Part shown: positions 38,377-47,281 of the stretch, one piece after another
Numbering within the stretch: position 1 is the stretch's first letter
How the letters are laid out: every line of letters starts with the position of its first letter
Assembly (NCBI GenBank): GCA_026004675.1
Contig: BPJP01000001.1
Span: 1-64,000 of the forward strand
Direction of reading: 5' to 3'
From: Gemmatales bacterium
Lineage (GTDB): Bacteria > Planctomycetota > Planctomycetia > Gemmatales > Gemmataceae
Length of the DNA stretch: 64,000 nt
Notes under the pieces: model-generated
What the model was told of the DNA's origin: nothing
What the model saw: only the letters and a program-made list of their open reading frames with translations
Database searches by the model: none
Position numbers and translations under genes: made by a program

Positions 38377-38437
38377 GCCTGCATCGTCCCGGTGCAAGAA
38401 TCCGACAAGCCGTTAGCCCCAGTCCGACGCCGAGATC
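38377..38437 (+). pseudogene. Fossil fragment of the ferredoxin-NADP reductase-like gene
   Basis: Between the two tandem repeats, 38383-38421 reads IVPVQESDKPLAP in one frame, against IVLVRESDKPQAP at 39998-40036 of the intact gene (10 of 13 residues). With one base removed, the match continues as CCGACGCCGAGAT against CTGACGCCAAGAC. The fragment begins 1,615 bases before the intact match, 392 more than the duplication offset, which fits a deletion of about 392 bases after duplication of a larger epimerase-reductase unit. Confidence 0.5.
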
Positions 38438-38519
38438 GGCCCCACGTTGCGCTGTTCTTCGGAGCGATTGGGAGAATACCAGTCGCACAACGTGAGCGTG
38501 CTCTCTCAAAGAACCGGCG

Positions 38520-39594
38520 TCCCAGAGAAGTGCGGCTTCAATAAATTGCTCGGAATCTGGCTGGCGACTTGACACTTTGCTGGTGTCGTGTTACGCCAAT
38601 ACTCAAAGTCCGTATCAAGAAAATTAGAGGAGACACCATTGATGAATGCATGGTACGACAGGACGCTAAGCCGACGTGAAATGCTGGCAGCGAGTTCGGC
38701 GGCGCTTTTTAGCCTGACAAACTCTTTGCGCACTTGGGCGGCGGACGACTATGGCGGTTTCACCGTCGGAGTGCAGAGCTATTGCTTTCGCAATTTCGAC
38801 CTCGAGCCGGCGTTGAAGCGCACCAAAGAGCTTGGCTTGCACTATATCGAGTTCTATCAAAAGCACGCTCCGCCCCAGAGCAGCCCCAAGCAGATCAAAG
38901 CGCTATTAAATTTATGCAAAGAGTACGATATCAAGCCGGTAGCGTTCGGCGTGCAACGTTTCACCAAGAACCACGACGCCAACAAACGCATCTACGAGTT
39001 CGGCAAAGCACTCGGCGTTCAGGCTTTTAGCGCCGACCCCGATCCGGACAGCTTCGATAGTCTCGATAAGCTGTGCGACGAATACAAGATCGCCATCGCC
39101 ATCCACCCTCACGGGCCAAGCGGCGGCAAACGACTGCATCGCTGGTATTCCGCCGAGGTCATTCTCGCCGCGGTCAAAGACCATCACCCGCTGATCGGCA
39201 GTTGCCTTGACACCGGCCACCTCATTCGTGCCGCCCAACTCGGCAAGAAGCTCGACCCCGCCCAGCAGGTGCGCGTCATGGGCAAACGCAACTTCGGCAT
39301 GCACCTCAAGGATCACGACAACCAAAAACGTCGAGACGTGATCTATGGTCAAGGCGCACTCAACGTCCTGGAAGTCCTCAAGGCATTGCGCGACGTCGAA
39401 TTCAAGGGCTTTATCAGCGTGGAATACGAAGCCAATCCCGCCAACCCATCGCCGGACATGAAGCAATGCCTCGAAGTGTTGCGCGATGCGGTGAAAAAGT
39501 TGGGCTAGTCGAGCCGAGGCATTCTTGGACAGCCTGTCGAGATTCTTCGCGAAGCGCGTTGACGGCAGGGCAGGGGAGAGGCGCTCATCCAAGA
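38520..39594 (+). repeat. Tandem duplication, copy 2 (1,075 bp)
   Basis: Second copy of the repeat described at 37297-38371. The 148-base spacer between copies (38372-38519) is not part of the repeat and contains the reductase fossil. Confidence 0.95.
38642..39508 (+). CDS. Secreted sugar phosphate isomerase/epimerase-like TIM barrel, copy 2
   Basis: The product is 288 residues, the same length as copy 1 and nearly identical. The metal-site elements (IAIAIHPHGP, GSCLDTGHL, GMHLKDHDN, SVEYEAN) are unchanged. The differences cluster in the loop after the third strand (HYIEFYQKHAPP instead of RYIEFSRIHAPP) and in VAFG instead of VASG. These lie near the barrel mouth, so substrate range could differ. 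AGAGGAGA precedes the start. Three substitutions also fall in the 30 bases upstream of the start. It is followed by the reductase gene. Confidence 0.88.
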   Translation: MNAWYDRTLSRREMLAASSAALFSLTNSLRTWAADDYGGFTVGVQSYCFRNFDLEPALKRTKELGLHYIEFYQKHAPPQSSPKQIKALLNLCKEYDIKPVAFGVQRFTKNHDANKRIYEFGKALGVQAFSADPDPDSFDSLDKLCDEYKIAIAIHPHGPSGGKRLHRWYSAEVILAAVKDHHPLIGSCLDTGHLIRAAQLGKKLDPAQQVRVMGKRNFGMHLKDHDNQKRRDVIYGQGALNVLEVLKALRDVEFKGFISVEYEANPANPSPDMKQCLEVLRDAVKKLG

Positions 39595-39685
39595 TGGACG
39601 TTCCACCCGGTCGAACTCCGTTTCGCCATTCCACTTCACCGCTTCGCGAACTAAAATGGAGCCGAATCGTACTTCAGAGGGCGCT

Positions 39686-40612
39686 ATGGATTCCCAACAG
39701 CTCGAAGAACTTCGTAAAAAGCATTACAACGCCAGCGTTGTCTATTTGAACAAGGTCCATTCCGATCTCCTCATCATGCGCGTGAAACCCGATTTTCCCA
39801 AGCCTGCGCATGTGCCGGGGCAATACACCACGCTGGGACTGGGCTATTGGGAACCACGCTGCCCAGGCTGTCAGGAGGAGCAAATCAAACCCGAAGACGC
39901 TACCAGACTCGTCCGCCGGGCCTACTCGATCGGCTGCCCCATCCTGGACGGCGACCGACTTGTCGATATGGACAAAGCGGACTGGTTCGAATTCTACATC
40001 GTCCTGGTGCGGGAATCCGACAAGCCGCAAGCTCCCGCGCTGACGCCAAGACTGTTCTTGCTCGAACAAGGGTCGAGGCTTTTCATGGGAGAGAGGATCA
40101 CAGGACACTATACCCTCGATCCGGTTCAGGACGGCAACACCGTCCTCTTCCTTTCGACGGGAACCGGTGAAGCGCCGCACAATTACATGCTCTGGGAACT
40201 CTTGCGCCGCGGACATAAAGGGCGCATTCTCGCTGCCTGCTGCGTTCGCTACCGACGCGACCTGGCCTATTTCGACGTCCACCAGCAACTGATGAAGCGG
40301 TTCCCCAATTACACCTATATCGCGTTGACCACACGCGAAGCCGACACCATTCACAACAAAGTCTATATCCAGGACCTCATCACCAGTGGTAGACTCGAAG
40401 AAGAGCTGGGCATGCCCCTCGACCCGAAGAACACGCACGTGTTCTTGTGCGGCAACCCGAAAATGATCGGCGTCATGGAAAAGGACCCGAAGACAGGCGA
40501 ACGGGTCTACCCGAAAACGCTTGGCGTCATCGAGATACTCGAAAAACGTGGCTTCAAAGCGGATCAGGGGAGCAAGGAACGCGGCAACATCCATTTCGAG
40601 GAATACTGGTAG
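39686..40612 (+). CDS. Ferredoxin-NADP reductase-like flavoprotein
   Basis: This 308-residue protein has a flavin-binding domain with RAYSIGCPI (the RxYS FAD motif) after PGQYTTLGLGY. A nucleotide-binding domain follows with VLFLSTGTGEAPHNYM (GTGxxP), VFLCGNPKMI and a C-terminal aromatic end (EEYW), as in bacterial ferredoxin/flavodoxin-NADP reductases. An insertion of about 30 residues with CPGC (residues 52-55) separates the flavin-domain strands; it could bind a metal. The ATG at 39686 has GAGGG upstream; an earlier ATG at 39656 lacks one. The kinase gene starts 12 bases downstream. Whether the two work together is unknown. Confidence 0.88.
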   Translation: MDSQQLEELRKKHYNASVVYLNKVHSDLLIMRVKPDFPKPAHVPGQYTTLGLGYWEPRCPGCQEEQIKPEDATRLVRRAYSIGCPILDGDRLVDMDKADWFEFYIVLVRESDKPQAPALTPRLFLLEQGSRLFMGERITGHYTLDPVQDGNTVLFLSTGTGEAPHNYMLWELLRRGHKGRILAACCVRYRRDLAYFDVHQQLMKRFPNYTYIALTTREADTIHNKVYIQDLITSGRLEEELGMPLDPKNTHVFLCGNPKMIGVMEKDPKTGERVYPKTLGVIEILEKRGFKADQGSKERGNIHFEEYW

Positions 40613-40624
40613 ACTGGCGATCTC

Positions 40625-41749
40625 ATGTACCAACGCATTTGTACCGCACTTCGCTGGCTCGCTCTGCTGCTGCTTGCTGTGACGTTCAGCTGGGCAAGCC
40701 AACAATCGCTTTGCGCCCAAACAGGTCCTCCCAACCTGCCACCCGCCACTCCGCCACCGTCCTCTTCTGCGCCGCAACAGGAGGGGGCTTCCATCTGGAT
40801 CTACGTCGGCGCGGTCGTCGCCCTGGGGGTGATTGGCGCCATTATCGCTCTTGTTGTTTTGCAACCGAATAAGTCCAAGAAAGAGCCCACCCTCAGCTAT
40901 TCCTCGGAGCGCTTGGGAGATTACCGGTTGCTGAACCTGCTCATGACGGGGCAGACGAGCCAGGTATGGGAGGTGGCCGAGATTTCAAGCGGCCGGCATT
41001 TCGCCATCAAAATGCTTCTGCCCGAATGCGCCAAGGTCGCTGAGCACCGCCGCTTTTTGTTCCACGAGGCGGAAGTCGGCCAACAACTCGCCCATCCCAA
41101 TATCATTCGCGTCGTCCGCATCGTTCGGGATCCCAACGTGCCGCACTTCGTCATGGACTTCTTTCCCGGTGGCAACCTCAAACTCCGCATCTTGCGGAAA
41201 GAATGGGACTTTATCAAGGAACATGCCCAGGAGATTCTTAAACAGGCAGCTACGGCGCTGGCTTTCATCAATGCCAAAGGCTGGGTCCACCGCGATGTCA
41301 AACCCGACAATCTCCTCGTCAGTTCTTCGGGGGAAACCCGCGTCATCGACCTGGCCATAGCCCAGCGAATTCCTACCGGCCTGGCAAAAATCTTTCGCAA
41401 GAAAGGCAAAATCCAGGGGACGCGCAGCTACATGTCTCCCGAGCAGATTCGCAATGAACCACTCGATGGGCGTGCGGATATCTACAGCTTCGGTGCCACG
41501 TGCTACGAAATCGTTACGGGCCGTCCGCCGTTTCGGGGAACGTCGGCTCAAGACCTTTTGAACAAGCACCTGACGGAAAAACCGATCTCGCCGCGGGTGC
41601 ACAATCCCGAAGTGACCGAGGAATTCGCCCAACTCGTTCTGCAGATGCTCGCCAAGAACAAAGAACATCGTCCCCAGAGTTTCCACGAAGTGCTGATGGC
41701 GTTGCGAAAAATTCGCGTCTTCAGCGCGGTCAAGAAGTCCAAAACGTAA
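40625..41749 (+). CDS. Membrane-anchored Ser/Thr protein kinase with DLA in place of DFG
   Basis: This 374-residue protein has a signal-like N-terminus, a Pro/Ser linker, a transmembrane helix (about 57-79) and a kinase domain (about 100-365). The Lys is in FAIKML (129) and the catalytic loop HRDVKPDN (222-229) is intact. The metal-binding motif is IDLAIA, so Asp is kept but Phe-Gly is replaced by Leu-Ala. The glycine-rich loop is also weak (LLMTGQTSQVWEV). GTRSYMSPEQI and DIYSFGATCYEIVTGRPPF are normal. It is probably an active Hanks-type kinase with an unusual loop. No PASTA or other sensor domain is present outside the membrane. Confidence 0.87.
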   Translation: MYQRICTALRWLALLLLAVTFSWASQQSLCAQTGPPNLPPATPPPSSSAPQQEGASIWIYVGAVVALGVIGAIIALVVLQPNKSKKEPTLSYSSERLGDYRLLNLLMTGQTSQVWEVAEISSGRHFAIKMLLPECAKVAEHRRFLFHEAEVGQQLAHPNIIRVVRIVRDPNVPHFVMDFFPGGNLKLRILRKEWDFIKEHAQEILKQAATALAFINAKGWVHRDVKPDNLLVSSSGETRVIDLAIAQRIPTGLAKIFRKKGKIQGTRSYMSPEQIRNEPLDGRADIYSFGATCYEIVTGRPPFRGTSAQDLLNKHLTEKPISPRVHNPEVTEEFAQLVLQMLAKNKEHRPQSFHEVLMALRKIRVFSAVKKSKT

Positions 41750-41850
41750 CCGCTTCCAATCCTGCTAGGGCAGTTGCTCTTGCCCCTTCGCCCTCGTCTT
41801 TGCATATAAGGAGATGAATCGAAGGTCCCACTCGTTTTCCTGGAGCACAC

Positions 41851-42828
41851 ATGGTGCAGCACCGCCTCCCTTTCGAAAAAGAAATCTACGACATGGAAGA
41901 GTTGTTGGCCCGGCTCGAATCCAGCGGCGATGGCCAACTTGGCCGAAGCGATGAGATTCGCCGCATCCGACGAGACCTGGCCAACCTCAAACGCATGATC
42001 TATAGCAACCTCAGTCCCTGGGATACCGTCCTTGTCGCCCGCCACCCTGATCGGCCCCAAACCGTCGATTACATCAACTTGATCTTTGAAGAGTTCGTCG
42101 AACTGCATGGCGATCGGGCCATCGGAGACGACCGCGCCATCCGCACTGGCTTCGCTCGGCTCGGTGATTTTCGCGTCATGCTGGTCGGACACCAGAAAGG
42201 ACACGATTGGAAGGAACGGAGCGAGTGTCTATTTGGCTGTGCCCACCCCGAAGGGTACCGCAAGGCTCTCAACAAGATGCGCCTGGCGGCCAAGTTCCGC
42301 CTCCCGATCATCTGTCTGATCGACACTCCCGGTGCTTATCCCGGCATCGGCGCCGAAGAGCGCGGCCAGGCTCAGCTCATCGCCACCAATCTTCTGGAAA
42401 TGTCGCAACTCCCCACCCCCATCATCTGCGTGGTCATCGGGGAAGGAGGGTCGGGGGGCGCTTTGGGCATCGGCATCGGCGACCGCGTCAGCATGCTCGA
42501 GCACGCCTATTACTCCGTCATCAGCCCCGAAGGTTGCGCTGGCATCTTGTGGCGCGTCGCCAATGATGAAACCAAAGCACGCGCCGCCGCCGCACTCAAG
42601 ATGACCGCCAAGGACCTCGCCCGTCTCGGCGTCATCGACGACATCATACCCGAACCGCTCGGTGGCGCTCATCGCGATCATGCCGAGATGGCCAATACCC
42701 TCAAGACCTACTTGATGAGGTATCTGCGCGAACTTCGCGGCTTGCCCGTCGACGAGTTGTTGGAACAACGCTACCAGAAATTCCGCCGAATGGGCGTTTT
42801 CGTCGAAGAACCAGCATCGGCGACCTAG
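41851..42828 (+). CDS. accA: Acetyl-CoA carboxylase carboxyltransferase alpha subunit
   Basis: This 325-residue subunit forms malonyl-CoA together with AccD. The signature elements are LPFEKEIYDMEELL at the start, VARHPDRPQTVDYI, ELHGDRAIGDDRAI, CLIDTPGAYPGIGAEERGQA, VVIGEGGSGGALGI and VISPEGCAGILWR. The length and the N-terminal coiled-coil region fit the family. The ATG at 41851 follows GGAG at some distance. Fatty acid genes are not adjacent; accD is elsewhere. Confidence 0.95.
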   Translation: MVQHRLPFEKEIYDMEELLARLESSGDGQLGRSDEIRRIRRDLANLKRMIYSNLSPWDTVLVARHPDRPQTVDYINLIFEEFVELHGDRAIGDDRAIRTGFARLGDFRVMLVGHQKGHDWKERSECLFGCAHPEGYRKALNKMRLAAKFRLPIICLIDTPGAYPGIGAEERGQAQLIATNLLEMSQLPTPIICVVIGEGGSGGALGIGIGDRVSMLEHAYYSVISPEGCAGILWRVANDETKARAAAALKMTAKDLARLGVIDDIIPEPLGGAHRDHAEMANTLKTYLMRYLRELRGLPVDELLEQRYQKFRRMGVFVEEPASAT

Positions 42829-42858
42829 CTGGCTGGATGCGTCTGGACGCCTGATGAT

Positions 42859-42986
42859 AATTAAACATAACAGCTATTATCGGACGTTGGCGGCCTGGCC
42901 CGAATTTGCTACCGGCCAGGTTCGGATTTTCCAACGCCCAGCCGGGCTTGCGCAACAACGTCCGATAATGCCTCTTATGTTTAATT
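42859..42986. repeat. 128-bp inverted-repeat element (MITE-like or structured RNA)
   Basis: The outer arms read AATTAAACATAA then TTATCGGACGTTG on the left (42859-42889) and their reverse complement on the right (42956-42986), with a 6-base mismatched step at the same place in both arms; 28 of 31 positions pair. Inside are two further hairpins: CCTGGCC/GGCCAGG (42894-42920) and GCCC/GGGC (42936-42947). It lies between accA and the Gfo/Idh gene. No transposase and no clear target duplication are seen. It could be a non-autonomous transposon relic or a folded RNA. Confidence 0.8.
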
Positions 42987-43101
42987 CACGATCGCCGAAA
43001 ATGGCTTGAAATAGCTGGTTTGCTGACACACGCGCCGACGCCTCCAATCGCGGCGTCAGTGGCTCGGTTGTCGCCGTCTGCGTTTCTTTTATGATGTCTA
43101 C

Positions 43102-44391
43102 ATGACTACAGCGAATCTGAGCCAGCATCGGTTGAAGGCCGGCATGGTCGGCCTGGGCATGATCTTCGACGACACGTACCGGCCGCTTTTCGAGAAGCTG
43201 CACAAAGACGGCATGTATCGCCGGGACTTCGGGTTTGTCGATGTGGAATTGACCGCCGTCGCCAGCCGAACCGGCAAGCGAGCAGAGAAGTACAAGAAAG
43301 AATCGCATGGGCGCATTGCCGACTTCAAGAGCTTCGCGGGCGGAGACGCGGTGCGGCAACTCATCGACTGTGGGGTGGACGTGGTCTGCATCGCCACACC
43401 GGATGATCGCCATTTCGAACCGGCCCGCCTCGCCCTTTCCTCGGGCAAACACGTTCTCATCGAAAAGCCTTCCGTTCTGAGTTTGCAGCAGCTCGACGAA
43501 CTGACCGAGCTGGCCAGGCAAAAGGGTGTGCTTGCCAAAATCGTCTACCACAAACTGCTCGACCCCGATCATAAGAAACTGCGCACGCACGTCGTCGAGG
43601 GAGTGTTGCAGCATGTCAACAACGGCTACTGCACGCTCCTTGAACCGAAACAGATCAGCGGCGAGCAATTCGCCGAGTGGATCACCGGTCGCAACCCTGG
43701 GACTTACGTCGCCTGCCATTACATCAAGCTCATCGACTACACGTTCGGCCCGAACTGGAAGTTGTCACGGATCACTGCCACCGGTCAGCGAGGCATCGTC
43801 GGCAAGGCGGACGGCCCGACCTGGGATTCCACCCAATTGCAGATGGTCTACACCTACGACGATGGCAGGGAAGCAGCGTTCGACATCCATACCAGCTGGG
43901 TCACGCCCAACAACTTCCCAGGCTACGTCGAGCAGGAAGTGCAGTTCCGCTTCGACAATGGCGTGTGGTCGGCACAGCAACGGAAGCGCGGCGTCGAAAT
44001 GACGGTCGAAGGACGTTCCCCTGGCGAATTCAAGATCACTCCCAACCACCATTACAACGCTTCGTTCATCGAACCGTGGAACGAACGCTCGACGCGCGGC
44101 TACGGCATCGAAACGATTGCCCGGTTTTTCGAAGAAGTGGCCTACGTTGAATTCGGGGGACCTGCCGACGAACGCGAGAAACGGCTCGAAGAGATGCGCG
44201 GTCTGGCGTACAACGACGTAACGAGCGACCGCAATTGTGTCGCCACCGTCCAGGCATTGGAGGCCATTCTGGCCCACCACGCCAAAGGACAGCCGGCATG
44301 CGTCGTCGAAGTCAACGGCGAGGAAGGCGGACTTGTATTACGCGCACCAGGCAAAGCCGAACCTGTCGTACTCTACGAAGGCAAGGTCTAG
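43102..44391 (+). CDS. Gfo/Idh/MocA family oxidoreductase
   Basis: This 429-residue protein has an N-terminal Rossmann fold (AGMVGLGMIFDDTYRPL), a VVCIATPDDRHF strand and the GKHVLIEKPSVLS element, whose EKP motif carries the catalytic Lys. The C-terminal alpha/beta domain holds the substrate pocket (VACHYIKLIDYTFGP, EPWNERSTRGYGI). Members reduce or oxidise sugars and inositols with NAD(P). The size is larger than average; the N-terminal glycine motif is GLG rather than GxGxxG, with MIFDD after it. It sits after the inverted repeat and is followed by a class III aminotransferase gene, which may suggest amino sugar or cyclitol metabolism. The substrate is unknown. Confidence 0.88.
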   Translation: MTTANLSQHRLKAGMVGLGMIFDDTYRPLFEKLHKDGMYRRDFGFVDVELTAVASRTGKRAEKYKKESHGRIADFKSFAGGDAVRQLIDCGVDVVCIATPDDRHFEPARLALSSGKHVLIEKPSVLSLQQLDELTELARQKGVLAKIVYHKLLDPDHKKLRTHVVEGVLQHVNNGYCTLLEPKQISGEQFAEWITGRNPGTYVACHYIKLIDYTFGPNWKLSRITATGQRGIVGKADGPTWDSTQLQMVYTYDDGREAAFDIHTSWVTPNNFPGYVEQEVQFRFDNGVWSAQQRKRGVEMTVEGRSPGEFKITPNHHYNASFIEPWNERSTRGYGIETIARFFEEVAYVEFGGPADEREKRLEEMRGLAYNDVTSDRNCVATVQALEAILAHHAKGQPACVVEVNGEEGGLVLRAPGKAEPVVLYEGKV

Positions 44392-44576
44392 TGCTTTGCC
44401 GGGTCCAAAAAACGGCCGTCTCTCCATTACGGCACCGGGAGAGTGAATGTCGTGCCCCTTCTGTGGGCGTCTGACTGGTCGATGGGAGCCCGCCCCTATA
44501 TCTCGACACGAAGCGAACGCGTTTTTCGTTCTTCTCCGCTACTGTGGAATTTTCATAGAACAAAAAGATAGCAGAC

Positions 44577-44611
44577 CGTCTGCCCTGCTGGTGTGACAAA
44601 CCAGGCAGACG
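44577..44611 (+). promoter_or_regulatory. Hairpin upstream of the aminotransferase gene
   Basis: CGTCTGCC and CTGGT pair with GGCAGACG and ACCAG around a 7-base loop, with a 3-base bulge. There is no T-run. It lies 46 bases before the ATG at 44658 and could be a terminator of the preceding unit or a leader structure. Confidence 0.4.
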
Positions 44612-44657
44612 AGCGCTGTGCCGCGATCTCGTGAAGCTGTTTTGCCGGAGACCTTCC

Positions 44658-46058
44658 ATGACCAAAGCGATCCAACATCCAAACGAAACCAGATCGAACG
44701 CCATTCGCGAGGTCATCGCCAAAGCCGAACCGCGCTGCCTGCGGACCTACACGCCGACGTTGGCGGTGATTGAAAAAAGTTCCGGCGTCTTTCTCTGGAC
44801 CCCCGAAGGGAGGCGGCTTTACGATTACAGCTCCGGCGTATTGGTCGTCAATTTAGGACACCATCCGGCATCCTGGATGAAACGCTTTGTCAACTATATG
44901 GGTTGGCAGTCTAATCCGTGGCAAGAAGCCGAAACGACTTATTTTTCGGCGCCAACGTTGACCGCGTACAATGCTATCACCCCAGTGGAAGCGGAAGCGA
45001 GCAGGCGGCTGGTCGAAACGATGCGACAATGCCCCGGCGGTCAGCGATTGGACCAGGTATTATGGGCGGCATCCGGGTCGGAGGCGATCCAAAAGGCCCT
45101 CTGGGCGGCTTTGGCGCGGGATCGCCAACGCGACATCATCATCGCGACTCGTTACGGTTTTCACGGCAAAAAAGGTCTGGCAGGCGCGACGACCGGGAGC
45201 GAAGCCGACCGGGAACGCGATCCGCGCGTCCGTTTCATCAGTTTTCCAATGGCCGAATGTGCCGATGTCAGCCAACGTGACGATCCGTTCGACGCTTCGA
45301 AATACGAGCAAGAGCTTAAAGCACTCAAAGATGAATTCGGCAAGCGACTGAATGCTCTGATCACGGAGCCGTACTTGGGAGGTGGTGGCTCCTATCATCC
45401 GCCCAAGGCGTACCTGCAACTGCTGCAAAAATTTTGCCGGGACAACGATATTGTCTTCATCCTGGATGAGGTTCAGTCCAACTTTGGCCGAACCGGTGAT
45501 CTGTTCGCGTTCGTCACTTATGGCATCGAACCGGACATCGTTGTGCTGGGCAAAGGATTGGGGAACGGCGTCCCGGTGGCGGCCGCCGTCGGCCGAAGCG
45601 ACCTGTTCGCCCATCTCGAATATGGAGAGGGTTCGGATACCTGGAGCGCCAATCCGATGTGCTGTGCTGCCGTCCTTGCCACTCTCGACGAGTACGCCGC
45701 CAACGACGTTTTATCGCATTGCCGCCGAAGTTCCCGAATCATCGAAGAAGGTCTGGTGCGACTGAAAGAGCTGCCGTTTGTCGCTCGCGTCCGAGGCGAA
45801 AAAGGGGGAATGGTTTGGGGGGTCGAGATGACCGACCATGATCGCCGATCGGCAGCCGACTGGGCCAACGACTTCGTCTTGGCCTGCTATCAGGGAACAC
45901 CCGGTGGTGACGGCATTCATCTCCTCGGTCCGCTCGCCAAGAAAGTGGTCCGTATAGCTCCGCCGCTGACGATCAGCGAACAAGAGGCGAAGGACTCGGT
46001 CCGAGTGATGTTCGATTGCGCAGCGCGATTAGTCGAAGCTGTGGCAGCCAAGGGCTGA
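44658..46058 (+). CDS. Class III pyridoxal phosphate aminotransferase
   Basis: This 466-residue enzyme is of the ornithine/acetylornithine/GABA aminotransferase fold type I group. LYDYSSGVLVVNLGHHP, GSEAIQKALWAA, RYGFHGKKG, the PLP Asp in ILDEVQSNFGRTG and the Schiff-base Lys in VLGKGLGNGVP are in place. The C-terminal domain contains IAPPLTISEQEA. The donor and acceptor are not evident. An ATG at 44658 after GGAGACC is preferred; an upstream frame start at 44631 is less likely. The stop is followed within three bases by a copy of the dispersed motif. Confidence 0.9.
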   Translation: MTKAIQHPNETRSNAIREVIAKAEPRCLRTYTPTLAVIEKSSGVFLWTPEGRRLYDYSSGVLVVNLGHHPASWMKRFVNYMGWQSNPWQEAETTYFSAPTLTAYNAITPVEAEASRRLVETMRQCPGGQRLDQVLWAASGSEAIQKALWAALARDRQRDIIIATRYGFHGKKGLAGATTGSEADRERDPRVRFISFPMAECADVSQRDDPFDASKYEQELKALKDEFGKRLNALITEPYLGGGGSYHPPKAYLQLLQKFCRDNDIVFILDEVQSNFGRTGDLFAFVTYGIEPDIVVLGKGLGNGVPVAAAVGRSDLFAHLEYGEGSDTWSANPMCCAAVLATLDEYAANDVLSHCRRSSRIIEEGLVRLKELPFVARVRGEKGGMVWGVEMTDHDRRSAADWANDFVLACYQGTPGGDGIHLLGPLAKKVVRIAPPLTISEQEAKDSVRVMFDCAARLVEAVAAKG

Positions 46059-46060
46059 CC

Positions 46061-46071
46061 CCCCTGCCCTG
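46061..46071. repeat. Dispersed motif copy, CCCCTGCCCTG
   Basis: Exact reverse-complement copy of the 11-mer, three bases after the aminotransferase stop. It is extended to six C by the preceding bases. Confidence 0.65.
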
Positions 46072-46144
46072 CTCCGCTTTGACAGGTCGAGCAGAGCTTA
46101 GAAATACTTGCATCGATTGGTTTCGTTGCCTCGCAGGAGGTGAA

Positions 46145-47098
46145 ATGGCCAGTATCGACAAGTGGTTGGATGCCGTTGTTTTTCACCTGGCAAGACTAGC
46201 GCCGCAGGATACGTACCTTAGTTTTGAGACTAATATCCGCGGCCTGTTGGCTGTGATCCTCGTTTGCCTGATCTGCGGCGCCGTCGGCTCCATGGTAGTG
46301 GGCAACCGCATGGCGTTTTTCAGCGACGCCCTCGCCCATTGTGCCTTTGCCGGGGTTGGTCTCGGTTTGATCAGTGGGCTTTTGATGCAGTTGGGCAAAG
46401 ACTCCGGGTATTACACTTGGGGAGTGCCGGCCATTATGGTCGTATTCGGCGTCGTCATCGGTCTCGGCATCGCCTGGGTCCGCGAAAACACATCGCTAGC
46501 CAGCGATACGGTGATTGGCGTTTTTTTCGCCTTTTCCGTGGGATTCGGCGCCATGATCTTCAAGGCCATCAGCGCTCGGGCTTATCTTTCCCCAGAGAAC
46601 TTCCTTTTTGGCGACCCCACATGGGTCACCAGCGCCGATTTGGTCGTGTTGATCGCATTGCTGGCAGTCACCATGGTCGTGCTGGCCTGGATCTACAACG
46701 GGTTGGTCTTCAGCAGCTTTAATCTAAGTCTGGCTCGCTCGCGAAAAATCGCCCATCGCCTGTACAACTACGCCTTTATCATCCTTTTGGCGATGATCGT
46801 GAATCTCTGCCTGAAGACCGTCGGGGCGTTGTTGATCCACGGGCTGTTGATCGTACCGGCGGCAGCGGCCGCGAACATCAGCCGAAATATGAGGCAGATG
46901 TTCCTTTTCAGCGTGGCGATCAGTGTTTTTGTCGGTGTCGGCGGCGCTTGGGCAGCGATGGAAATAGGCATCCGCGACCCAGCAACGGGACAAACGATCC
47001 ACTTCGGCTGGAGTGGCACCATTGTTGTTGTGGCAGTGGCGCTGTTTTTCGCGACGATGTTGCTGCGCCGTCTGCGCGGCGAGACAGTTGCTGCCTGA
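46145..47098 (+). CDS. Zinc/manganese ABC transporter permease (ZnuB/TroC-like)
   Basis: This 317-residue protein has about eight transmembrane segments of the ABC-3 family. Recognisable parts are NIRGLLAVILVCLICGAVGS, GNRMAFFSDALAHCAFAGVG (the ISDALSHA-type element), FGDPTWVTSADL and KTVGALLIHGLLIVPAAAAA. The family imports Zn, Mn or Fe with an ATPase and a solute-binding protein; neither is adjacent. AGGAGGTGA immediately precedes the ATG at 46145, which fixes the start. It heads a group of three membrane genes with the DUF318 permease and the His-rich partner, which suggests metal transport. Confidence 0.9.
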   Translation: MASIDKWLDAVVFHLARLAPQDTYLSFETNIRGLLAVILVCLICGAVGSMVVGNRMAFFSDALAHCAFAGVGLGLISGLLMQLGKDSGYYTWGVPAIMVVFGVVIGLGIAWVRENTSLASDTVIGVFFAFSVGFGAMIFKAISARAYLSPENFLFGDPTWVTSADLVVLIALLAVTMVVLAWIYNGLVFSSFNLSLARSRKIAHRLYNYAFIILLAMIVNLCLKTVGALLIHGLLIVPAAAAANISRNMRQMFLFSVAISVFVGVGGAWAAMEIGIRDPATGQTIHFGWSGTIVVVAVALFFATMLLRRLRGETVAA

Positions 47099-47281
47099 TG
47101 CCAACCAAGACCACAGGAAACGAAGACTGGTACGACCATCGCGATGATGGCCTTTTGCTGGCTCTTGCAAGCAGCAGCCATGTGCTCGACAATCGGACGA
47201 AACGAGTGAGGTGAGGATTATTTGCCGCCCAGCGTCGCGGCATGATTGGACCTGCCAACCCTCAGTGCATAAGAAGTTGCC

